DNA from: Deltaproteobacteria bacterium
GTDB lineage: Bacteria; Desulfobacterota; Binatia; UBA12015
Direction: 5' to 3'
Length of the DNA stretch: 39,237 nt
Assembly: GCA_016874715.1 (NCBI GenBank)
Contig: VGTK01000037.1
Coordinates: 1 to 39,237, forward strand
Shown: one piece after another, positions 1 through 8,123 of the stretch
Numbering within the stretch: the first letter of the stretch is position 1
Layout: the number at the start of each line of letters is the position of its first letter
Notes under the pieces: generated by a model
Told to the model about the DNA's origin: nothing
Database searches by the model: none
Seen by the model: the letters and a program-made list of their open reading frames with translations, nothing else
Position numbers and translations under genes: made by a program

Positions 1-122
1 GACCCGCGCCGCGCCCTGTCGAGGCAAGTGCGCCCGGACCCGCGCCGCGCCCTGTCGAGGCAAGTGCGCCCGGACCCGCGCCGCGCCCTGTCGAGGCAAG
101 TGCGCCCGGACCCGCGCCGCGC
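1..122. repeat. 36-bp direct tandem repeat, 3.4 copies, open at left edge
   Basis: Three identical 36-bp units (1-36, 37-72, 73-108) are followed by a 14-base partial copy (109-122). The array runs off the left end, so its full copy number is unknown. The unit begins GACCCGCGCCGCGCCCTGTC. Because 36 is a multiple of three, it keeps any frame open; one plus frame reads as a 12-residue repeat R-P-D-P-R-R-A-L-S-R-Q-V and stays open to 291. I see no evidence that this is translated. The units abut without spacers, so it is not a CRISPR array. Confidence 0.9.
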
Positions 123-322
123 GGCGCTCGCCGGTAGCCCGAACGCGGTCGATGCCGGAGGCCTTCCGACCCGCGGCCGGCGGTTGGGAGTCGTCGGGGC
201 GACCGCGCACACGAGCGGCGGCGCACAGGGCGGTGGCGCACACGCAGTTGCTTGCTCCCGTCTCGAGGCGCCGCTACTCCAGCACGGATGAACGATCTCG
301 CGAGAGCGGCCGGAGCGCGGCG
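123..322. other. Intergenic, no gene recognised
   Basis: Between the repeat array and the first recognisable gene I find no convincing coding region or terminator. Open frames here have no family resemblance and consist of Arg/Ala-rich low-complexity translation typical of GC-rich non-coding DNA. The promoter of the downstream glycosyltransferase operon is presumably here, but I see no convincing -35/-10 pair. Confidence 0.4.
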
Positions 323-2899
323 GTGACCGCCATCGCCGAGACGGTTCCCACGGCTCCCCTCCCGACCCCTCCAGCGAGCACGCTCCGGCCGCGTGTCTCG
401 GGGAAGTTCTTCTGCGTCGGCGAAGAGAAGCTCTACGTGAAGGCGGTCTCGTACGGGCCGTTTCAGCCCGGCACGGACGGCGTTCCCTTCCCACCGCCGG
501 CACGGGCGCGGCGCGACTTCGAGCTGATGCGCGCCCTGGGCGCGAACACCTTCCGGACCTTCACACCGCCGCCCGTGTGGCTCCTCGACCTCGCCACGGA
601 GTACGGCCTGCGCGCGATCGTCGGCGTCCCGTGGGCGCAGCAGGTGTGCTTCCTCGACGACCCCGTAATCGTCAAGGACAGCCGCAGGCGGATCGGCGAC
701 GCTGCCCGGGCGATCGGCAACCACCCCGGGGTGCTGGCCATCTTCGTCGGCAACGAGACGCCACCCGACATCGTACGCTGGCACGGCCCGGACGCGGTGC
801 AGCGGTTCCTGCGATCGCTGTACCTCGCAGCGAAGGAGCAGGCCCCCGACACGCTGGTCAGCTACGCGAACTACCCGCCGACCGAGTACCTCGACCTCGA
901 CTTTCTCGATTTTCTCTCGTTCAACGTCTACCTGCACCGCGAGCCGGACTTCCGCCGCTACCTGATGCGGCTGCAGAACCTCGCCGAGGACCGTCCGCTC
1001 TTCCTCTCCGAGTTCGGCATGGATTCGCTGCGCGAAGGGCCCGAGCACCAGGCGGAGACCCTCGGCTGGCAAGTGCGCGTCGCCTTCGAGCTCGGCGTCG
1101 CGGGCGTGTCGGTGTTCGCATGGACCGACGACTGGTTCGCGCTGTCGTGGCAGACCGGCGGCGGCTTCCAGGTCGAGGACTGGGCGTTCGGGCTCGTCGA
1201 TCGCGAGCGCCGCCCGAAGCCGTCGTACCACGCGGTCCAGCGGACGTTCGCGGCGGCGCTTCCCCCGCTACCGCCCGATCCGCCGCTGATCTCGGTGGTC
1301 GTGTGCGCGTACAACGCCGAGCGCACGATGGAGGCCTGTCTCCGATCGCTGGTCGACTGCCCGTACCCGAACTACGAGGTGATCGTCGTCAACGACGGCT
1401 CGACGGACCGGACGGGCGCGATCGCGCACCGCTATGCGGGCGGGCGCATCCGCGTGATCGACCAGCCGAACATGGGCCTGTCGGCCGCGCGCAACGTCGG
1501 GATCGAGGCCGCGCGAGGCGAGATCGTCGCCTACGCGGACTCCGACTGCGTCGTCGATCCGGACTGGCTCACCTACCTCGCGTACAAGTTCGACGAGGGC
1601 TTCGTCGCGGTCGGCGGGCCGAACTTTCCGCCGCCCGAGGATACCCTCGTGCCGTCGGCGGTCGCGGTGTCGCCGGGCGGACCGACGCACGTCCTGGTGA
1701 ACGACGACGTGGCCGAGCACATCCCGGGCTGCAACATGGCCTTCCTGAAGTCCAAGCTCGAGGAGATCCACGGCTTCGACGTCGCGTACACGGCCGCGGG
1801 CGACGACGTCGATCTCTGCTGGCGCCTGCAGAACGCGGGCTACACGATCGGCTTCAGCCCGGCGGCGATGGTCTGGCACTTCCGGCGCAACACGGTGCGC
1901 GCGTACCTCAAGCAGCAGATGGGCTACGGCAAGGCGGAGGCGCTGCTGTTCTTCAAGCACCCGCTGCACTTCAACCTCCTCGGCCAGTCGCGCTGGCTGG
2001 GGCGCATCTACGGCGACCTGACGACCTCGTTCTTCTCGCGACGTCCGGTGATCTACTACGGCGCGTTCGGCGAGGGGCTCTTCCAGACGCTGTACGAGCG
2101 CCCGGCGTCGTTCTTCACCTACCTGCCGTTCACGCTGGAGTGGAACCTGGTCGCGGCGGTGCTGCTCCTGACGGCGCTGCTCTCGGGCGAGTACATCGTC
2201 GTGTCCTCGATTCCGTTCCTGATCTCGGTCGTCTCGGCCGCCAGCACCGCGGCGCGCGCCAAGCTCGACCCGCGCTTCGGCGGGTTGCGCGCGCGGCTGC
2301 TGGTGATGGCGCTCCTGTATCTCGGGCCGCTGCTGCGCAGCTTCGAGCGCTACCTGTGGCGGCTCCGCGGCACGCGGGACGCGGAGCCCCTCGAGCAGAA
2401 GCGCGTCCAGGCGAACGACGTATCGTGGATCCAGCGCCGGTTCGAGCTCGCGCTGTGGGGCGAGAGGGGACAGGAGAAGAGTCAACTCCTGCACGAGCTG
2501 ATGTCGTTCCTCGCCATCCGCAAGTACCGTCTCTCGATCGATTCGGGCTGGAACGACTGGGACATCGAGGTCTCGCGCGGCTTCTGGACGTCGGCGCGCA
2601 TCGAGGTCGCCGTCGAGAACCACACCGGCACGAAACGCCTGCTGCGCGTGCGGACGTCCCTCCACACGGCGCAGACCGGGCTGTGGGCCATGGTCGCGTG
2701 CGTCGGCGTCGCGGTGATCGGTGTCGCGATCGACAACCCCGAACTGGCGCGTATGGGCGCGATGCTCGCCGTGCTCGACGTGGGCACCATCGCGTACCAG
2801 AACTATCGCCTCGCCCGCGTGCTGCTGCGGGTGTTCGGTGCGGTGGCGAGCCGGCTCGAGCTGTCGCCGGTCGGGAGCGGCGGCGAGCACGGGGCGTGA
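323..2899 (+). CDS. Glycoside hydrolase (clan GH-A-like) fused to family 2 glycosyltransferase, membrane-anchored
   Basis: From the GTG at 323 this is about 858 residues. Residues ~30-310 resemble a GH-A TIM barrel: G-N-E at 143-145 carries the expected acid/base Glu, and S-E-F-G at 229-232 carries the expected nucleophile Glu (E230). Residues ~320-560 are a GT-A family 2 domain: I-S-V-V-V-C-A-Y-N (323-331), N-D-G-S-T-D (357-362), the D-S-D metal site (406-408) and G-D-D-V-D-L-C-W-R (493-501). Hydrophobic membrane segments follow at about 605-635 and 660-675, with another pair near the C-terminus. The frame is open to 152, but similarity begins only after ~350, so the start is uncertain. The stop overlaps the next gene's GTG by 4 bp. 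Inferred role: synthesis and trimming of a cell-surface glycan or glycolipid exported by the neighbouring ABC protein. Confidence 0.85.
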   Translation: MTAIAETVPTAPLPTPPASTLRPRVSGKFFCVGEEKLYVKAVSYGPFQPGTDGVPFPPPARARRDFELMRALGANTFRTFTPPPVWLLDLATEYGLRAIVGVPWAQQVCFLDDPVIVKDSRRRIGDAARAIGNHPGVLAIFVGNETPPDIVRWHGPDAVQRFLRSLYLAAKEQAPDTLVSYANYPPTEYLDLDFLDFLSFNVYLHREPDFRRYLMRLQNLAEDRPLFLSEFGMDSLREGPEHQAETLGWQVRVAFELGVAGVSVFAWTDDWFALSWQTGGGFQVEDWAFGLVDRERRPKPSYHAVQRTFAAALPPLPPDPPLISVVVCAYNAERTMEACLRSLVDCPYPNYEVIVVNDGSTDRTGAIAHRYAGGRIRVIDQPNMGLSAARNVGIEAARGEIVAYADSDCVVDPDWLTYLAYKFDEGFVAVGGPNFPPPEDTLVPSAVAVSPGGPTHVLVNDDVAEHIPGCNMAFLKSKLEEIHGFDVAYTAAGDDVDLCWRLQNAGYTIGFSPAAMVWHFRRNTVRAYLKQQMGYGKAEALLFFKHPLHFNLLGQSRWLGRIYGDLTTSFFSRRPVIYYGAFGEGLFQTLYERPASFFTYLPFTLEWNLVAAVLLLTALLSGEYIVVSSIPFLISVVSAASTAARAKLDPRFGGLRARLLVMALLYLGPLLRSFERYLWRLRGTRDAEPLEQKRVQANDVSWIQRRFELALWGERGQEKSQLLHELMSFLAIRKYRLSIDSGWNDWDIEVSRGFWTSARIEVAVENHTGTKRLLRVRTSLHTAQTGLWAMVACVGVAVIGVAIDNPELARMGAMLAVLDVGTIAYQNYRLARVLLRVFGAVASRLELSPVGSGGEHGA

Positions 2900-4692
2900 G
2901 CGAGCTCCGCGCCCACCTTCGCCGGATCTCGCCGTACCTGCGCCCGTACCGTGCGCGTCTGGCGGGCGCGGTCGGGCTCGTCTTCCTGATCTCCCTCGCC
3001 GAGGTCGCGAAGCCCTGGCCGCTGAAGGTCGTGGTCGATAACGTCCTCGGCGGCAAGCCGCTCGCGCTCGCCGGCTATCCGGACGACATGACGGCCACCA
3101 CGCTGCTCGGGCTCGCGGCGATCGGGCTCGTGATCCTCTACTTGCTGATCGGGCTCCTCCAGGTGGTGAGCAACTACGTCACGATCGACATCGGCCAGCG
3201 CATGGTCGACGACTTTCGGAGCGAGCTCTACCAGCACCTGCAGCGACTCTCCCTGCGCTTTCACCACGTTCGCAGCGCAGGGGATCTGATGTACCGGCTC
3301 GCGGCCGACACCTTCGCGATCCAGACGCTGACGATGAACGGGTTGTTCCCCACCATCTCGGCGCTGGTGATGCTCGTCGGCATGCTGATCGTGATGGCGC
3401 GCCTCGACCCGTACCTGACGATGATCGCGCTGCTCGTGTGTCCGCTGCTCGCGATCGTGATCCGCGTCATGAGCGCGCGGATCACCCGGGTGGCGACGCA
3501 CGCGCGCGAGCGCGAGAGCGAGCTCTACTCGGCCGCCGAGCGTTCCATGTCGGCGATCAAGGTGATCCAGGCGTTCACGCGCGAGGAGGAGGAGCACCGG
3601 CGCTTCGTCGGCGTGAGCCGCGCGAGCCTGTCGGCGAACCTGCGGCTCTACACCTTCCAGACCGGCTACGCGATGCTGGTGAACGTGGTCGGTGCGGTCG
3701 GAACCGCCGCGGTGATCTGGGTCGGGGCGCGCTCGGTGCTCGCGGGGCAGCTGACGGTCGGCGATCTCCTGATCTTCTCGAGCTACCTGGCGTCGCTCTA
3801 CGCGCCGATCAACAGCATCAGCAACAGCTACGGGCTCGTGCAGGGAGCGAAGGTCGGTGTCGGCCGCGTGTACGAGATCCTCGAGATGGCACCCGACGTG
3901 CCCGACGGTCCCCGGACGCTCGCACGCCGCGACGTGCAGGGTGGGTTCAACCTCGAGAGCGTGACGTTCGGCTACGCCCCCGAACAGACGGTGTTGCACC
4001 GCGTGTCGCTGCACGTGGAGCCCGGCGAGAGGATCGCGCTCGTCGGCCCGACCGGGGCGGGCAAGACGACTCTGGTCAGCCTGCTCGCGCGCTTCTACGA
4101 CCCGAGCGAGGGCAGGGTGCTGCTCGACGGGATCGATCTGACGACGCTCCGCGTGCGATCCCTGCGCGAGCACTTCGCGATGGTGCTGCAGCCTTCGATC
4201 GTCTTTCCGACCACGCTGCGCGACAACATCACCTACGGGCGTCGCGGCGCGACGGCAGAGGAGGTCGAGGCGGCCGCCCGGGCCGCACAGCTGGCACCCC
4301 TGCTCGCGCGCCTGCCGGACGGTCTGGATACGCACGTCGGCGAGCGAGGCGCGACGCTCTCCGAAGGGGAGCGCCAGCGTCTCACCATCGCGCGGGCGAT
4401 CCTGCGTGACGCGCCGATCCTGATCCTCGACGAGCCGACGTCGGCGCTCGACGCGGAGACGGAGTCGCTGCTGATGCGCTCGCTCGACGAGCTGCTCGTG
4501 GGGCGGACCTCGTTCGTGATCGCGCACCGCCTGTCGACCATCCGCAGCGCGAGCCGGGTCGTCGTGCTGCGCGACGGAGGCATCGCGGAGATCGGCACCT
4601 ACGACGAACTGGTCGCAACCGGCGGGTACTTCGCGCGTCTGCACACCACCCAGTTCGGCCTCGCCGACGACCGGAGAGAGACCGTTGCCTGA
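2896..4692 (+). CDS. ABC exporter, fused transmembrane and ATPase domains
   Basis: A half-size type IV exporter of 598 residues. An N-terminal six-helix membrane domain (~15-320) is followed by the nucleotide-binding domain: Walker A G-P-T-G-A-G-K-T-T at 384-392, ABC signature at 488-492, Walker B I-L-I-L-D-E-P-T with D512-E513, and H-loop His544. The signature reads L-S-E-G-E instead of L-S-G-G-Q; it keeps the Ser and the second Gly, so ATPase function is plausible. It should act as a homodimer flipping a lipid-linked or glycosylated substrate across the inner membrane. The GTG start overlaps the preceding stop as GTGA, which implies translational coupling. The same frame stays open far upstream through the glycosyltransferase gene, but that part is only a shadow. 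Confidence 0.93.
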   Translation: MSELRAHLRRISPYLRPYRARLAGAVGLVFLISLAEVAKPWPLKVVVDNVLGGKPLALAGYPDDMTATTLLGLAAIGLVILYLLIGLLQVVSNYVTIDIGQRMVDDFRSELYQHLQRLSLRFHHVRSAGDLMYRLAADTFAIQTLTMNGLFPTISALVMLVGMLIVMARLDPYLTMIALLVCPLLAIVIRVMSARITRVATHARERESELYSAAERSMSAIKVIQAFTREEEEHRRFVGVSRASLSANLRLYTFQTGYAMLVNVVGAVGTAAVIWVGARSVLAGQLTVGDLLIFSSYLASLYAPINSISNSYGLVQGAKVGVGRVYEILEMAPDVPDGPRTLARRDVQGGFNLESVTFGYAPEQTVLHRVSLHVEPGERIALVGPTGAGKTTLVSLLARFYDPSEGRVLLDGIDLTTLRVRSLREHFAMVLQPSIVFPTTLRDNITYGRRGATAEEVEAAARAAQLAPLLARLPDGLDTHVGERGATLSEGERQRLTIARAILRDAPILILDEPTSALDAETESLLMRSLDELLVGRTSFVIAHRLSTIRSASRVVVLRDGGIAEIGTYDELVATGGYFARLHTTQFGLADDRRETVA

Positions 4693-5854
4693 CCCGAAGC
4701 GCATCCTGATTCTAGGATTGATGGGCCGCTACCCGATGGCGGGCGTCGGCTGGCAGGCGCTCCAGTACGTGCTCGGGCTCGAGCGGCTCGGCTACGAGGT
4801 CTGGTACGCCGAGGACTCGGGGGCGCCACCGTACAACCCGGTCGAGATGACGGTCACCGACGACGCGACCTACAACGTCGCGTTCCTGCGCGGCGGCCTG
4901 GAGCTGATCGGGCTCGGCGACCGCTGGATCTACTGGGACGAGCGCACCGACACGTACCACGGCCACGGCAAGGACGTGCTGCACGAACTGTATCGGACGG
5001 CGGGATCGATCTGGAACCTCTGCGGTGCCAGCCCGCCGAAGCCCGATCACCGCAGCGGCGGCGCGAAGCTCGTCTACGTCGAGACCGATCCGGTGTACGA
5101 GCAGTTCCGAGCCGCGAAGGGAGACGCGGGCGTGCGCGCGATGCTCGACGCGCACGACGTCCTGTTCACCTACGGCGAGAACCTGGGCGCACCCGACTGC
5201 CCCGTCCCGCTCTCGGGCTACGCGTGGCACGCCACGCGGCCGCCCGTGGTGGTCGATCTCTGGGAGGCGCCTGCGCCGCCAGGTGGCGGCGCGTACTCGA
5301 CGATCGCGACGTGGGAGAACAAGGGCAAGGACGTCGCGTTCGGCGGCGATACCTACCGCTGGTCGAAGCACCTCAACTTCCTCCACTTTCTTCCCGTCGC
5401 GCAGCGCTGCGGCCTGGAGTTCGAGGTGGCGATCCAGCCCCCCGGAGCGAGCGAGGCGACCTTGCTGCGCGACAACGGATGGCGCACGGTCGACCCGCTC
5501 GCGGCGTCCTGCGACCTCGACGTCTACCGTCGCTTCATCCAGGCCTCGCGCGGCGAGTTCACCGTCGCGAAGGACATCTACGTCCGCCCGCGCTCGGGCT
5601 GGTCGAGCGACCGTAGCGTCTGCTACCTCGCGGCCGGGCGGCCGGTGATCACGCAGGAGACCGCCGTCAGCAAGTTCATCCCGACGGGCGAGGGCATGCT
5701 CACGTTCGCCACACTCGACGAGGCGGTTGCAGCGGTGCGGGCAGTGGAATCCGACTACCAGCGCCACGCGGCGGCAGCGCGACGCATCGCGCGCGAGCAC
5801 TACGCGGCGGAGCGCGTGCTCGCCGACATGACCAGGATCGTCGGCCTGGCCTGA
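4685..5854 (+). CDS. Glycosyltransferase-like protein (GT-B type)
   Basis: 389 residues from a TTG start that overlaps the end of the ABC gene by 8 bp, so it is the third member of a coupled operon. The N-terminus K-R-I-L-I-L-G-L-M-G-R-Y-P-M-A-G-V-G-W-Q looks like the first strand and loop of a GT-B Rossmann domain. The C-terminal segment (R-P-R-S-G-W-S-S-D-R ... A-A-G-R-P-V-I-T-Q-E-T, ~300-340, then a helical tail with R-I-A-R-E-H-Y) resembles the sugar-nucleotide-binding half of GT4-like enzymes. The donor and acceptor cannot be inferred. Clustering with the GH/GT2 fusion and the exporter suggests all three build and move the same glycan or glycolipid. Confidence 0.78.
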   Translation: MPDPKRILILGLMGRYPMAGVGWQALQYVLGLERLGYEVWYAEDSGAPPYNPVEMTVTDDATYNVAFLRGGLELIGLGDRWIYWDERTDTYHGHGKDVLHELYRTAGSIWNLCGASPPKPDHRSGGAKLVYVETDPVYEQFRAAKGDAGVRAMLDAHDVLFTYGENLGAPDCPVPLSGYAWHATRPPVVVDLWEAPAPPGGGAYSTIATWENKGKDVAFGGDTYRWSKHLNFLHFLPVAQRCGLEFEVAIQPPGASEATLLRDNGWRTVDPLAASCDLDVYRRFIQASRGEFTVAKDIYVRPRSGWSSDRSVCYLAAGRPVITQETAVSKFIPTGEGMLTFATLDEAVAAVRAVESDYQRHAAAARRIAREHYAAERVLADMTRIVGLA

Positions 5855-5923
5855 CGCGGCGGCCACGTGGCGCGTGCGGTCGCCGCGTCGGTGAGGGACG
5901 GCGCGGGCTCGCGCGACGAGCCC
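5853..5923. terminator. Paired hairpins between convergent genes
   Basis: Two perfect inverted repeats lie between the glycosyltransferase stop and the acyl-CoA dehydrogenase stop. The first is GACGCGGCG (5853-5861) with CGCCGCGTC (5881-5889). The second is GGGCTCG (5905-5911) with CGAGCCC (5917-5923), loop CGCGA. Neither has a U-tract, so this is a structural guess at a bidirectional terminator. Confidence 0.45.
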
Positions 5924-5924
5924 C

Positions 5925-7106
5925 CTAGTTGCCCTTCGCCTTGTAGCCCGATCGCGCGAGGATGCCGCGCGCGATGACCAGGCGCTGGATCTCGTTCGTT
6001 CCCTCGCCGATGATCATCAGCGGGGCGTCGCGATAGTAGCGCTCGACCGGGAACTCCTGGCTGTAGCCGTAGCCGCCATGGATGCGCATCGCCTCGAGGG
6101 CGACCTCGTGGCACGTCTCCGACGCGAACAGCTTCGCCATGCCGGCCTCGACGTCGCTCCGCTCACCGCGATCCTTCTTCGCGGCGGCGCTGCGGGTCAG
6201 CAGACGCGCCGCCTCGACCTTGGTCGCCATGTCGGCGAGCTTCAGCTGGATCGCCTGGTGCTCGCAGATCGGCTGGCCGAAGGTCTCCCGCTCCTGCGAG
6301 TACTTGAGTGCCGCCTCGAGTGCGGCCTGCGCAACGCCCACTGCGCGCGCGGCGATGTTCACGCGTCCGACCTCGAGGCCGGCCATGACGTACTTGAAGC
6401 CTTCGCCTTCGCGTCCGACCAGGTTCTCCGCCGGCACCGGAAAGTCCTCGAACGCGACTTCCGACGACTCGACTCCCTTGTAGCCGAGCTTCGGCAGATC
6501 CCGGCTGATCGTGCATCCGGGAATCGGCTTGCCCGCGGCGTCGGACTTCTCCGCGATCAGCAAGGTCATTCCCCGGTGGGGCGGGCTGGCGGTCGGATCG
6601 GTCTTCACCACGAGGCCGAACATCGTGCCGGTGCGGGCGTTGGTCGACCACATCTTGCTCCCGTTCACCAGGTAGTGGTCGCCCTGCTTGGCGGCGACGG
6701 TGCGGATGCGCTGCGCATCGCTGCCGGCGTGCGCCTCCGTGAGGCCCAGTGCCGCACGCTTCTCGCCACGGGCCATGACGGGCAGGAAGCGCTCCCTCTG
6801 CTCGTCGTTGCCGAACATACGGATGACGTAGGCGATCATGAGGTGCGTGTTCAGGATGCCCGACAGGCTCATCCAGCCGCGGCAGAGCTCCTCGACGACC
6901 ATGGCGTAGGTGCTGACCGAGAGACCGAGCCCGCCGTACTGCTCGGGAATCGTCGCGCCGAAGAGGCCGAGCTCCTTCATGCGCGCGACGAGTGCCGTCG
7001 GGTACTCGTCGCGGTGCTCGAGGTCGCTGGCGACGGGCATGACCTCCTTGTCGACGAAAGTCCGTACCCCGGCGATGATGTCGTGGTCGATCGAAGCGTC
7101 CTGCAC
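5925..7106 (-). CDS. Acyl-CoA dehydrogenase
   Basis: 393 residues, the usual length for a homotetrameric FAD-dependent acyl-CoA dehydrogenase that makes the 2,3-enoyl-CoA and passes electrons to ETF. Visible features: the N-terminal helical domain; the FAD/substrate beta domain with A-L-G-L-T-E-A-H-A-G-S-D (~113-124) and W-S-T-N-A; and C-terminal R-I-H-G-G-Y-G-Y followed by I-I-G-E-G-T-N-E-I-Q-R. That last motif places the catalytic Glu at about 368, the medium/short-chain position. The GTG at 7106 is preferred over the ATG 10 codons upstream because GGAGG lies 8 nt before it. It stands alone, so the acyl substrate is not indicated. Confidence 0.93.
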   Translation of the reverse strand: MQDASIDHDIIAGVRTFVDKEVMPVASDLEHRDEYPTALVARMKELGLFGATIPEQYGGLGLSVSTYAMVVEELCRGWMSLSGILNTHLMIAYVIRMFGNDEQRERFLPVMARGEKRAALGLTEAHAGSDAQRIRTVAAKQGDHYLVNGSKMWSTNARTGTMFGLVVKTDPTASPPHRGMTLLIAEKSDAAGKPIPGCTISRDLPKLGYKGVESSEVAFEDFPVPAENLVGREGEGFKYVMAGLEVGRVNIAARAVGVAQAALEAALKYSQERETFGQPICEHQAIQLKLADMATKVEAARLLTRSAAAKKDRGERSDVEAGMAKLFASETCHEVALEAMRIHGGYGYSQEFPVERYYRDAPLMIIGEGTNEIQRLVIARGILARSGYKAKGN

Positions 7107-7219
7107 GTCACGTTCCTCCCCCGGCGTATTGAACACCTCCGGGAGCGGCCTTCAAGAAGCGGACGCGCATCGTCGGGCGGGCTGGAACGTCGGGCGGCCC
7201 GGGTGTATGGCCCGCAGCC

Positions 7220-7882
7220 ATGGTGGCGAGAGCGGGCGGCAAGCTCGCGCGGAAGTGGAAGCGTGACCGCGAGCGCAAGCTGTTCACCGAGCGCGCCCTC
7301 TGGGGCGCAGGCTTCGACCTCGTCGCCGGCGTCGACGAGGTCGGCATGGGTCCGCTGGCGGGTCCGGTCGTCGCGGCGGCGGTCGTTCTCCCGGCGGACG
7401 TGGCAATCGACGGCGTCACCGACTCGAAGGCCGTGCCGAAGGCGAAGCGCGAGACGCTCGCGTTGCAGATCGCAGCATCCGCGCTCGGCATCGGCATCGG
7501 CATGGTCGAGGTCGACGAGATCGACGCGATCAACGTCTACCGGGCGGGGCTGCTCGCGATGCGCCGTGCGGTCGACGCGCTGCCCGTGGTCCCGCACCAC
7601 CTGCTGATCGACTCGAGGCGCATCCCGGAGTGTCCGATCCAGCAGACCAGCGTGGACGGCGGCGACTCCACCGTCTACTCCATCGCGGCGGCCTCGATCG
7701 TCGCGAAGGTCCATCGCGACCGGCTGATGCGCGCGCTCGACGAGCACTTCCCGGGGTACGGATTCGCGGCGCACGCCGGATATGCAACGGCCGCGCACCT
7801 GCAGGCGCTCAGGCGCCTCGGCCCGTCGCCCGTGCACCGGAAGTCGTTCGCGCCCGTGCGCGCCCTGCTGCCCGCTGTCTGA
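7220..7882 (+). CDS. rnhB: Ribonuclease HII with altered GRG motif
   Basis: 220 residues, normal for RNase HII, which nicks DNA 5' of embedded ribonucleotides and removes RNA from RNA/DNA hybrids. The acidic catalytic set is present: D39-E40 in G-V-D-E, D131 in L-L-I-D-S, and D167 in the helix after S-I-A-A-A-S-I-V-A-K (154-163). The hallmark G-R-G next to the first acidic pair reads G-M-G (42-44), and the A before it is V, so the segment is D-E-V-G-M-G-P-L-A-G-P. There is no clear Shine-Dalgarno; T-A-T-G-G-C at 7206-7211 could be a -10 giving a very short leader. It is divergent from the acyl-CoA dehydrogenase. Confidence 0.93.
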   Translation: MVARAGGKLARKWKRDRERKLFTERALWGAGFDLVAGVDEVGMGPLAGPVVAAAVVLPADVAIDGVTDSKAVPKAKRETLALQIAASALGIGIGMVEVDEIDAINVYRAGLLAMRRAVDALPVVPHHLLIDSRRIPECPIQQTSVDGGDSTVYSIAAASIVAKVHRDRLMRALDEHFPGYGFAAHAGYATAAHLQALRRLGPSPVHRKSFAPVRALLPAV

Positions 7883-7909
7883 ACGGCCCAGCTGGGCGAC
7901 TATCCCGAA

Positions 7910-8051
7910 ATGGAAATCTCCGCCACGTCCAGCCGCCGATGCATCCCCGCCGGCTGCGTCGCGCTCCCTGCGACGAGGGAGGTAGCTACGTCCCGGTCGC
8001 GCGCCTTGCCGGCGGGGCGCCTCGACGCCCGGCCGTAGCGGATATTTCCGT
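7910..8051 (+). other. Foldable intergenic element between rnhB and the E2/lipBA operon
   Basis: Nested inverted repeats span most of this gap. The outer arms are TGGAAATCTCCGC (7911-7923) and GCGGATATTTCCG (8038-8050), pairing with a single C-T mismatch and one G-T pair. The inner arms CCCCGCCGG (7945-7953) and CCGGCGGGG (8009-8017) are perfect. Inside the inner stem are CGTCGC(7 nt)GCGACG at 7957-7975 and GGGA(10 nt)TCCC at 7977-7994, whose loop contains the palindrome GTAGCTAC. The result is a multibranch fold of about 140 nt. It matches no riboswitch class I know. It could be the rnhB 3' end, an upstream regulatory DNA element, or a leader if transcription comes from upstream. Confidence 0.5.
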
Positions 8052-8067
8052 GACGGAACACTAGACT
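8046..8067 (+). promoter_or_regulatory. Possible operator and -10 of the E2/lipBA operon
   Basis: TTCCGTGACGGAA (8046-8058) is a perfect 6-1-6 palindrome, placed immediately upstream of TAGACT (8062-8067), a reasonable -10 hexamer 57 nt before the E2 start. No good -35 is seen, which would suit an activator site or an operator in the spacer. The palindrome's left half also forms the outer arm of the foldable element. The regulator is unknown. Confidence 0.4.
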
Positions 8068-8123
8068 CGCCCCCGAACCCGCCGCCCTGGACGGGCGGCG
8101 CCCTGCGGGAGAGGATGCGATCG

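Noticed and set aside
28..291. Repeat-encoding ORF with 12-residue units
   Set aside because: Open only because the period is a multiple of three. It has no start signal and no recognisable domain; retained as a repeat, not a gene.
577..2895. Long plus-strand frame leading into the ABC transporter
   Set aside because: It is open but overlaps the well-supported GH/GT2 gene in another frame, and its translation is Arg/Ala/Pro-rich with no family resemblance. The transporter itself starts at GTG 2896.
2896..4692. Non-canonical L-S-E-G-E signature as evidence of a dead ABC ATPase
   Set aside because: The Ser and the second Gly are kept, and Walker A, Walker B with the catalytic Glu, and the H-loop His are all intact. 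Similar variants occur in active exporters, so loss of function is not indicated.
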